Shown piece by piece: positions 1 through 8,571 of a stretch of DNA of 27,713 nt (positions are counted from its first letter, which is position 1; each line of letters opens with the position of its first letter). This stretch comes from Parachlorella kessleri (taxonomy: Eukaryota > Chlorophyta > Trebouxiophyceae > Chlorellales > Chlorellaceae). A program made the translations under genes and the position numbers. The notes beneath the pieces were generated by a model that did no database searches, had not been told where the DNA came from, and was given only the letters and a program-made list of their open reading frames with translations. The stretch covers positions 1 to 27,713 of the forward strand of contig BBXU01002113.1 in the NCBI GenBank assembly GCA_001598975.1, given 5' to 3'.

Positions 1-184
1 GGGGGGGAGTCCGTCTATCTGCCAAAGAGGGACTAAGCGCACCTAGACCTACAGCAGTAATGAGAGCTTTGCCCTTGCATACCTGCCAAGGCCCTCAGTT
101 CTGGACTATATCATGTTGGTTCGTACACACGGCACCTCGCGCAAATGCCACCCATAATACCAGGTCGCGCGAAAAACAGGGCGC
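1..184. other. Downstream flank of the bromodomain gene
   Basis: This stretch lies past the stop codon of the minus-strand bromodomain gene and should hold the start of its 3' untranslated region. I see no TTACA (TGTAA on the minus strand), so the polyadenylation signal probably lies outside the window. It opens with a short G run at the window edge. No convincing coding sequence is present. Confidence 0.5.
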
Positions 185-3100
185 TCATGCCAGCCCTACC
201 TCTTGCACTGCCCGCTGCCTGCGTGTCTTGATGGTAGGGTCTGTGACAACATTCTGTGGAACGCGCTGATAGCCCCGCCCCCTGCCCCTGCCGCGCCCCC
301 GCCCCCTACCGCGGCCCCTGCCACGCCCCCTCCCCCGCCCCCTGCCGCGCCCTCGCTGCTGCCTCACATAACCGCCCTCATCATCCAAGTTAGAGCCATA
401 CTCGGCGGCTGCATGGTTTCCCCCTGCTCCGTTTGCTAGTTCCTCCCCAGAACGCTGGCTGCCCGCAAGGCTCTCCCCGCCCTGCTGCCAGCTCGCGCCA
501 CGCCTGCTGTGCTGTCCCTGCTGCGCCGCCTTGTGGGGAGACTGCACTTCCCCATCCTCCCCCAGAAACCCCTCCTCCTCCTCTGGCTGGGGGGTATAGT
601 CCTCGTCATCACTGCCTGGCCCCTCCTCTTCCGGGGCCCCCTCCCCACTATCCTCCTCCACCTCCTCGTCATATTCGCCCCCCTGCTCCCCTTCAAGGCT
701 ATATGGGGCCACCTGGCTGCCCCCCCTGCTGACGCCAGTGCCATGCTCACCCTCACCCACTGACATGCCCTGGGAAGCATCACCCTGAGTGAACTCCCGG
801 GCCCCTACAAGGCCTTGCGAAGCTGGGCTGGGGCTCTGTTTAAGCTGCTGCCCCTGCCCACCATCCCCATCCCCATCCCCCTGCGGCTGGAGCTGCCCCT
901 GCCCCACCCCTGGCCCTTCCTCCAACCCTGCATCCCCTTCGGAGGCCTGCCCCTCTTGCAGGCCCCCGCCAAGGGCAGCCAAGGCATCCAAAGCTGACTG
1001 ATCCTCCTCTAGAAGCTCCTCAGACGCCTCTGTGTGGTCTGCCTGCTGCGACACGGCCTGCTGGCCCTCGCTCTGGTGGCTACCCCCGCCACCTGGCTCC
1101 TGCTGCCGCTCCCCCGCCTGCTGCCGCTGCTGGTCCTGATCACCCCCCGGTGACCCAGCCGTCTCTGGCTCTTGTTTGACTGCGGCAAGGGCACCCGCCT
1201 GAGTGAGGTCCCTATTGTCGGGGTGCATCTCAGACCCACCCTCCCCCTGGCTTGCAGCGGCATGCTGCTGCCCGGCAGGTGAAGAGAGCACTTGTAGTGC
1301 ATCAGGAGCCGCCGCTGCTGCTGCTGCTGCTCCTGGGAGAGCGTCCATACCTGCGCAGGTTGCAAACAAGGTCAGTGTGGGCGCATGAGCCTCGCCTGAG
1401 CCTTCCACCGACCTGAAACTTCCCACTTAAGTTGCTGCTACAAGTAGCAACAGTAGTAGAATCCTTCCGAGGTATAAGACGTTGACTACAAAGTGAACAG
1501 GAGGGCCTCGCCCTCAGGAGCGCAGCTTTGTGTGTAGCAAGCACCTGCCTCGGCCTTGCAGCTGCAGCCCCGTGATGGTATTGCAAGCATTTCAGGGTCA
1601 CACTCTGCTCCTGGCCAGAAGCGCGCATGCACCAGGAACACACTTAAGTACAGCAGGAGTACCTGTACAACACTACATACGTACAGAGTCCTGTACATAC
1701 ATGAGTACAGTAGAGTTCCCAAACACACGGTGTATCCCAGCCCACCTGCTGGGGCCCCCTCCAGCTTGATTCGCAGCCGCTTGTGCTGCATGGCCACCTG
1801 CTGCGCTTTGAGTTTAGGGCCAGGGTCAATGGCGGCTTCCAGCGCCGCCAACGAAAATGGCGGCAGTTGCAGCACATCGGCGAAAGCCTGCGGCCAGGGA
1901 TTGCAGGCAGGAATGACACGGATGAAGCCCAAGCTTACTTGTTGGCAGCAACGCGGCTGCACCTCTCTCCATGCCACCCGACCCCAAGCCTTTCTACCTG
2001 CAGCGAGGGCACGATGCCTGACGACAAGCCCACAACAAACGGCTCCCGAGCAATGTCACCAGCTGACATAGTCGCTTCGCCCTGTAACCCCACGACTTCA
2101 CGTCCAAATACAAAACGCCCCCACCAGCAGCAGGCCTGCCAGAAGGCCTCCCACCAGCAAGCCAGTAAGCTTCTGCCCGCCTGACCCACCCCTGACCACA
2201 ACCACCCACAGCTACACCCCCGCCACTGTCACTACCGTCTGACCTGCGTGAACTCCCACACCATCAGCAGGTCGGCCACGCAGCTCTGTGGCAGGCGGAA
2301 GTCGCGGCAGGGCTCCGGCGGGGGCCCCCTCACTTGGTTGGCTGCCTGCTCCTGCTCCGCCCGGGCGGCCGCGGCTGCAGGGGGAAAGCGCAGGCAGGGT
2401 GGTGGTGCAGGCATGGCATTTGTGCATGAGGCCCACTCGGTGCAGCCTGGGTCTTTGTTGCCACTGGCTGGAATAGCATGCTAGCCGCCCAGGGGGTGAT
2501 AAGAACAAGAAGAAGATGACTCAGCAGGAAGCAGGGGCAGGGCTCGCACCCATGCAAGCTGGTTGAGGACAGGAAGAGGCCAAATATGAAAGCCACAGAC
2601 TGGTCCATGTAACCCTGGAGGTCGGGTCCAGCAAAACCATGCAAAAGAGCATCATAGGTCCATACCTTTCCGCCGGGCCTCTTCCTCCGCTGCCCTGCGC
2701 TTGGCGAGCTTGAGCCGTTGCCAGGCCTGCAGGAATGCTTACACTATTTAGCAGCAAAGTAAACCTCTCTGAGTGATGTCATCCCGAGCTCATGCACTGT
2801 CCATCCGTCAACCAGTCCATGGAAGGCATGCCAACGGCAGCGGGGCATAGCGCAGTTGCTGCAGCACTTCGGCAGAGGGACACCCATTCTGACGAATAGC
2901 TCCTTTCCGTCCCTGCCTCATCTGACAGTGGCTCAAATCCCAGGTCCTAATGCGCCAAGCATGCACAAACTCATGAACAAAGGATGACACCACTCACTCT
3001 TCTTCGAGCCCTGGAGCCCCCATAGCCCTCCTCATCATCATCGTCATCGTCATCACCGCTATCCTCCACTTTCTCCACCTCTTCATCTGAATCAAGGACC

Positions 3101-6100
3101 AGAAAGAACAGTTCCTGTCCTGGAGAACCAGCCAGGGAGATTACAGAGGGATGACGAAGAGTCAGGCCCGCACCTCATGCCCTCAAGCATCCACCAAGCC
3201 CCCTTAACAAAGCCCTCCCACGGCCCCCCGCCTGGTCCAGGGTACGACAAAGTATAACTCACCTTAGCAGAGCACAGAGAGTCTAGGCATGTCTGCCTCA
3301 ACACCCACTAGTAAGGACACACTTGCTCATGCCGCCGCAGCCCCAGCCAGGCCCTGCCATGTTTGACACGATGCCCAGTGCGCTAGGGTTTCCCATGCCA
3401 CCAGCCCGTGTGCCAGATACAAGCTGGTGATGACTCACCAGAGCTTGCTGCCACGTCAGCCCCTGCCACCTCAGCCAGGCCCAGGAGGTCGTCCTCCTCC
3501 TCCTCCTCCTCCTCGCTGTGAGGAAATCCCTCAGGCTCCAGCGGCTGCAGCTGCTCCTCCGGCCCCCATGCCATCTCCACGTCAGCCTCCTCTTCGCTCT
3601 GTTCCCCCTCCCCATCTTCCTCAGCGTCATCCACCTCCGCTGCTGCCCTGCGCCCGCCCCGCCGGCGGCCCCTGCCCGCCGCTACGCGCTGTGCTGTGGC
3701 GCGCTGGCCTGCCGAGGCTGCCGGCTGTGTGATAGGGGTGGCCTTAGCGGCACTGACACCACCTGGGGCGAAGCGTACTCGCCCCAAGGGGGGCTGCAGC
3801 CAGGAATATTATGTTACTTAACTCGCACGTGTGTGGGGCACTCCCCAGGGAGCAAGACCTCGTGGCTTTTGCATGCGTCCGCCGGCTGTGCCGCTGATCA
3901 GGTTGTGTGATGCAACAGAGCCAGTTCGGCGCCCTCCAACATGGTCGAGAGTCAACCGCAAACCCTCACGAGCAGTTGTCGAACAGCCACATGCCAATGG
4001 TGACACACTGCCCTCACCTTTCGCCCAGTTTTGGCAGCTTGAGTGCTGCCAGGGGTCGCGCCAAACCGGCTGCCTGCATCATCTTCAGGGCGGAGTCACA
4101 CTCTGAATGGATCTTGGAGTTGCAGCAAGTCCAGCAAACATGGCGGTAGCTTGCCACAATAGCTGCATCACTCCAAATGCAGACTCCAAAGGGCATTGTC
4201 CAGCCACCCGAGACCATGCACACTGGTGTTTTCAACATACCCAGCAAGGCAACTGCGTCTGACTGACCCACCTGTTATCACCCTCCGCCTCTTGGCTGCT
4301 CCCCCCACAACAGACCCTGGGGTGCCCTGGTCTGCACCCCCTGGGGCGGCAGCCTTGCGCTTGAGGCCCCCTCCAGCCGCCGCCCTCCCAGACAGCAGCT
4401 CCCTCGCACTCACGCGCCGGGCCGCTGCCGCGCGGCTGCTCTTGCGCCCGTGCTTGAGCTGCACACAAGGCACAGCATCCCGTGGCTCAATTCGTTATGG
4501 TCATGTGTACAGCCAGCGGTGGTATGAACGTCCTCACTGCAACTAGGAACTAGGCATGGGTCCAGGGCAAGCCACGGTGGCCGGTTCACATTGCCTGCTT
4601 TGCATGCACGCTGTGGCTCCAAAGCTGACATTGAGGCTCATCGTTGAGGCACAGAGCTAGGCCTTTTTTACCCCTCCGGCATGCCATGAAGGCCACACAT
4701 CTTACTACCGCGCACCTCCAGAAGTGCCTCCACTTGCGCCTCAGCGAAGTGACGCGCCTCCTCCCCTGCTCCCGCTGCGGCTGCTGGCTTGTCTACTCCC
4801 GCATCGCCCTCCCGCGCCGGTGCACTAGCCAACGCTTCCTCTGTACCCTCTGCCTTAGGCTGCTGCTGCTGCTGCTCCGCTGCTCCATCAACCGTTTGTT
4901 CAAGGGAGCTGGCTGTCGCGGCCGCTGCCACCAGCGCTGCAGGGTCCTGCCTGGCTGCCGCTGCATCCAGCTGCCGGGCTGCTGCGCGGGCCAGCAGGAC
5001 CCAGCCAAGCGTGGCAGCGTACACTGCTGCATAAGGGCGGCTGGGGCGCAGGAGCTTATACCAGGCGTGCTGGCTCACAACCCAAATACAGGGAGATTCC
5101 CCATAATCCACAACCCACGTGGTTATGGCAGCACTTATGCGGTAGTCCACCCCTTGCCCCTCCGCCTCCAGCTTGGCGTCAGTGCCTGCCAGGTCAGCTC
5201 CCTCGTCCTCAGCAGCTGCAGCAGCAGCTGCAGCGGTCTGCCGGCGCTTGCGGCCGCTGCTGCGGCTTGGCTGTTGCCCAGTAGGACTACTCGCATCACC
5301 AGCACCCCCTCCATTGTCCAACTTCTGTGCTAGCACCGGTCCGTCATCAGCATTTCGCTCTGCAGCTGGAGCCGCTACCCCTGCTGCGCCTGCTGTCTGC
5401 TGTGCTGGAGGGCCATACTCAGGGCGGTAGAGCCTCCCCTGAATCACCAGCTGCTCTGAGCCAGACAAAGCGCCTTGGCTTAGTAGCTCTAGCCCTACTA
5501 GCTCCCCGGGCCGGGACGCGAGGCTGACTGAGAAGTCATTTAGGAGACGTAGCGGCAGCTCCACACCGGCTGCACAGGCAGTAAACAGTAGGTTTTATGA
5601 TTTCCTGTGACAGGGTGCTGGGCGAGGGTCAGTGCTGTAGCCTGGTACAGCTTGTTTCCTACCCTGAGCGCACAGATTTGCTGGTTGTAGAGCCCCTCGC
5701 CAAGGCTGCTGTGCACTACCCACCAGGTGCACCCCCTGACGAGCGTGCTACAGGTGGCCACCCTGCTTGCCATTGTGCGCGTGGCCTGCGCACGCTCACC
5801 CACCAAACAAGGGTACAGAGCCCTGAGCCTGCCCGGGCTATCTTGTTGGCGGCAACACACCAAAGCGGGGCCCTGGCCACAGGTGGAGGCAGCAGGCCGG
5901 GACCAATCTGATGGGCATGGAGGGCTACAGGGTAGCATGGAGCTCACCTTGCACCAGCTCATAGCCAGCAGCTATCTCAGCAGGGTCGCTGGGGCCGTCA
6001 GTGTCCGGCTTGGCTACCGCCAGCGGCTGGTCACGCTGCTCATCGCTCCCTTGAGGCAGGGAAAGCCCTGCTGCCTCCCACTGCTTCCGCAGAACCTTCT

Positions 6101-6517
6101 TGGCCCGCTCGCAGCACTGGAGAACGTCGTCGTTGCCCTTGTTATAAGTTTCGCAGTTGTCCCACACAAGCTGGATGCCCCTCAACACATCCTGGGCACT
6201 GCTGAACTTGGTTCCAGGCTTGCCTTTTACGCTGGCCTCTACTTCTTTGAGGCAGGTGCCAAGGTCATAGGGCCGCTTGATACGGTCAAAATAGTCCTGC
6301 ACGGCAGATGATCAGGGCATGCGTGGCCATGACAGTCAAGATACAGGGTGCCGTAGGGATTGTCTGCCAGGCAACGTTCACAGGGCAGCTGCTGGGCTTT
6401 GCTAACCGGAAGACCGAAAGCAACGGGGTCCACGGGTCTCCCAAAAAGCCCATTTACAACATCGTCCTTCAAAGTTTCTTGGAGAGCTTGCTTAGCCTTC
6501 ACCAAGCTGTCAGCCAT
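185..6517 (-). CDS. Bromodomain-RFTS-DDT chromatin protein with RG-repeat tail (11 exons)
   Basis: Probable nuclear chromatin reader of about 1162 residues. Exons (5'->3', minus strand): 6517-6407, 6296-5948, 5569-4716, 4458-4272, 4102-4018, 3752-3439, 3086-2998, 2726-2666, 2374-2244, 1887-1746, 1350-185; phases close over the whole chain. Residues ~5-115 form a bromodomain: DYFDRIKRPYDLGT in the ZA/helix A region and the acetyl-lysine-binding Asn in CETYNKGND (N89). Residues ~157-355 resemble the plant MET1-type RFTS (replication foci) domain: LPLRLLNDFSV, then CIWVVSQHAWYKLLRPS. Basic and highly acidic linkers follow (Glu run at 3498-3520, Asp run in exon 7). A DDT-like motif at ~711-755 is split by an intron: LPQSCVADLLMVWEFTQ, then FADVLQLPPFSLAALEAAID. 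The last exon is Gln/Gly/Glu-rich and ends in 14 RG dipeptides. The first donor (GTTAGC) and the exon 6 acceptor are weak. Exon 5 could begin at 4162, adding 20 residues. Domain identities are by eye; exact function is inferred. Confidence 0.85.
272..355 (-). repeat. RG dipeptide repeat, 14 units
   Basis: Fourteen consecutive Arg-Gly pairs are encoded near the C-terminus of the bromodomain-RFTS-DDT protein. Arg codons (CGA, CGC, AGG, CGG, CGT) and Gly codons (GGG, GGC, GGT) are mixed irregularly, so this is not a simple hexamer repeat. RG/RGG tails commonly bind RNA and are methylated on arginine; that role here is inference. Confidence 0.9.
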
Positions 6518-6825
6518 TGGCTAAGATACAGGCATCGTGGGCTCTTTTCGTTTTGTTGCAAGGCAAAATGGAGGATGTAAGGCTGTCGATCTGGGGCTTG
6601 TGTGTCATGCAGGGGTTTTCGGCAGGGGGCGTGTGAATTCAAGCCACAGGGGTCTCCAGCCCGAGGCGCAAGTGAGTGCTTCTTCCAGTCATATGCAGTC
6701 CCGTAAGTTGCTCCGAAAAGCATTTCCAAAAAGCCTCAAAAGTTGTAGGACCTCCTTATCTTGACAACCAGCGCGCCACACGGTTGGCAACCTTGGACTG
6801 GGCTTCCGCGCCTAGGGTGTATAAA
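6518..6825. promoter_or_regulatory. Probable shared promoter region between divergent genes
   Basis: Only 308 bp separate the start codon of the minus-strand bromodomain gene (6517) from the start chosen for the plus-strand coiled-coil gene (6826), so both promoters and 5' leaders should lie here. A TATAAA sequence at 6820-6825 touches the plus-strand ATG; this is too close to act as its TATA box if the start is right. I see no other recognisable element. Confidence 0.55.
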
Positions 6826-7763
6826 ATGGGCGACGTTGGCAAGAAGCGGGCCCCAAGTAAGAAGAATGTGGCTCACGACGAGTATTTTACACCAGAGCCA
6901 GACACCACCTTTTATCTGAGCGAAAAGTCACGTTGGAAATCGGACTTCCTAAAAGAGGAGGCTCAACGACGAACGGAGGAGAAGCGCAGGAAGGAGGTGG
7001 GTGCAGCCTGGGGACTTGGCAGCCTCAAACCTCGGCGGGGCGCTTGGGACTGCAAGCACTTCGCTGTTCCGGCTTTCTAAGGACGAAAAAAGGGCCTGTC
7101 CGCAAACCCTGCAGGAGGCACTCTGTAAAAAGCGGGCTGAGCTGGGGCGCAGGGAGGCAGAGAAGCAGCAGCGCGAGGACGAGCACTTCCGGGAAGAGCA
7201 GCAGAAAGTTACGTATCTGCAGCAAAGTGGAGCCAGGGGACGGTCCAACAAGAGCACCGCAGCCTTTGACATTGTCACACTAAAGTGCTGTCCCACGCCA
7301 GAGGGCAAACAGCTTCAACAACAGGTGGATTGCAACGGCTACTGTGCGGGGCAACTTTTGAACTTGTGGGACGACTTTGAGCAGCACCTCTGCCTAAAGC
7401 TCATCCTGGTAAAACCGGGGCTGATAGCGCGCCTGCGCTGTTCTCTAAGGGTTGTTGCAAAGTACCGCTCGGCTTTTCTAGCTCTGAAGAACCAGATAGA
7501 GGGTCGTCAGCTAGGTGGAACACTGGATAGTTGGGCATGGCCACTGGCAAAGCCAACCCCTAATATTCTTCAGCCACGCTTACCCTGCATGGCATGGGAA
7601 TCTGAGCACAAGGTCGCCGTGATCTGGCTTGCAGGACGACTTGCGACAGAAGAAGGCCCAGCAGCGTTCGCAGCGGCTCTGGGAGCTTAATAACACTCCC
7701 ACGCACAACATCATCACTGGGGGACCGCCACAGGCCTTCCCTACTGTCAGACCTCCCGCATAG
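6826..7763 (+). CDS. Small charged coiled-coil protein, function unknown (3 exons)
   Basis: I do not recognise this gene. The model is 6826-6996, 7115-7324 and 7635-7763, all joined in phase 0 with GT-AG introns, giving 169 residues. Residues ~45-105 form a long highly charged helix (FLKEEAQRRTEEKRRK, then GRREAEKQQREDEHFREEQQ), very likely a coiled coil. It is followed by a more conserved-looking segment (NKSTAAFDIVTLK, TPEGKQLQQQ) and a C-terminus containing THNIITGGPP. The N-terminus is basic (KKRAPSKKN) then DEYFTPEPDTTFYL. No signal peptide, membrane segment or catalytic motif is visible. The second intron reads through without a stop in one frame, so a small extra exon inside it cannot be excluded, but the direct junction QLQQQ/DDLRQKKAQQR reads smoothly. 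Divergent neighbour: the bromodomain gene. Confidence 0.7.
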
Positions 7764-8055
7764 CCAACAGAGTTTGCTAAGAGCTGGACTCTTTGGTCCA
7801 GCTATTGGAGCAGCAGCGGGTTTACGCTACAAATTAGGCTAAACAATCGGAATGCTAAGATATGTCGGGGAGGCTGACAGGGGCCGGTGTCCTGCAGCCT
7901 CGGATAGTCTGAGTGCAGGCAAAAGAGCTTGCTTGCAAACATCCTGCATTGATGCCTCTCATGTGTCTGAAGTCGCCGGTGGTAACCACCAACCTGTAAA
8001 CGATAGCAAAGTCGCAAAAGCAGACGAGCCGTCAGGCTGTACTAGTACGCAGGTT

Positions 8056-8060
8056 TGTAA
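8056..8060 (+). terminator. Candidate polyadenylation signal TGTAA for the coiled-coil gene
   Basis: TGTAA is the usual chlorophyte poly(A) signal. This copy lies 293 nt after the stop codon at 7763. Another copy at 7995-7999 could be used instead. Confidence 0.4.
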
Positions 8061-8109
8061 CTTAGTCACCTACTGAGCAAATGTCTCCATTCCAGTGTAG
8101 TACAGCAGC

Positions 8110-8133
8110 GCTAGGATGGCATGCCATCCTAGC
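8110..8133. repeat. Perfect 24-bp palindrome
   Basis: The 12-base arm GCTAGGATGGCA is followed directly by its exact reverse complement, with no loop. It sits about 440 bp upstream of the PLC-like start codon and just after the candidate poly(A) signal of the preceding gene. It could be a dimeric protein-binding site or a chance cruciform; the function is unknown. Confidence 0.85.
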
Positions 8134-8571
8134 CATGGCAGTGCATGCCAGTGACCCCTGCAAATGATCCGAGGCTGAGGATTTGTTTGGTACAACACTC
8201 CCCTCCTGGAAGCAGACGGAGCGTTGGCGGCAGAGGAGACCAAGTGTTGCTAGCATGTGGCTCAGATGCCAGGGCTGTGAGAGCAGTTCTGCTGCTGGGA
8301 CGAGTGGTGTTAGGGAGTGTGATCATAGCACTTGCTGCCAATGCAGTAGCACAAAGCCCACGCCTGGGTGTGTCCAAGGCTTCCAAGGATTCCACTGCAT
8401 CATGTGCTAGGGGATCCTATGGACTTCTTGGGCGCTACCTTGCTGGAAAGACAACCAGATTGCTTTATATCTAGGTGAGCGTACGAGGGTGGCCACAGCC
8501 GCTCGTTTGCTTAGTGACTCAAGTTACTTTTCGGCCCCGTCTCAGCAGCTTTCGCAGCAAGCGGCTCGACC

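Larger units (their letters stand above)
7764..8571. other. Intergenic region: 3' UTR of coiled-coil gene and promoter of PLC-like gene
   Basis: About 800 bp without a gene I can support. TGTAA motifs at 7995-7999 and 8056-8060 are plausible polyadenylation signals for the upstream gene. A perfect 24-bp palindrome occurs at 8110-8133. An open frame of about 109 codons at 8145-8474 shows no family resemblance and is treated as upstream sequence of the PLC-like gene. Confidence 0.5.

Noticed and set aside
433..1001. Plus-strand Pro-rich open frames opposite the last exon of the bromodomain gene
   Set aside because: They are antisense shadows of Gly/Arg/Glu-rich coding sequence; the minus-strand exon has domain context, splice phase and a stop that fit.
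2921..2952. Stretch resembling a tRNA T-arm (CTCAAATCCCAGGTCC)
   Set aside because: No matching acceptor stem, D-arm or anticodon arm can be drawn on either strand.
3030..3065. Trinucleotide ATC/GTC repeat as a non-coding microsatellite
   Set aside because: On the minus strand it encodes the Asp run of exon 7 in the chromatin protein, in frame with flanking acidic sequence.
8145..8474. Open frame of about 109 codons upstream of the PLC-like gene
   Set aside because: No recognisable motif, an overlapping open frame on the opposite strand, and a position where promoter and 5' leader are expected. Long open frames are common by chance in this GC-rich DNA.
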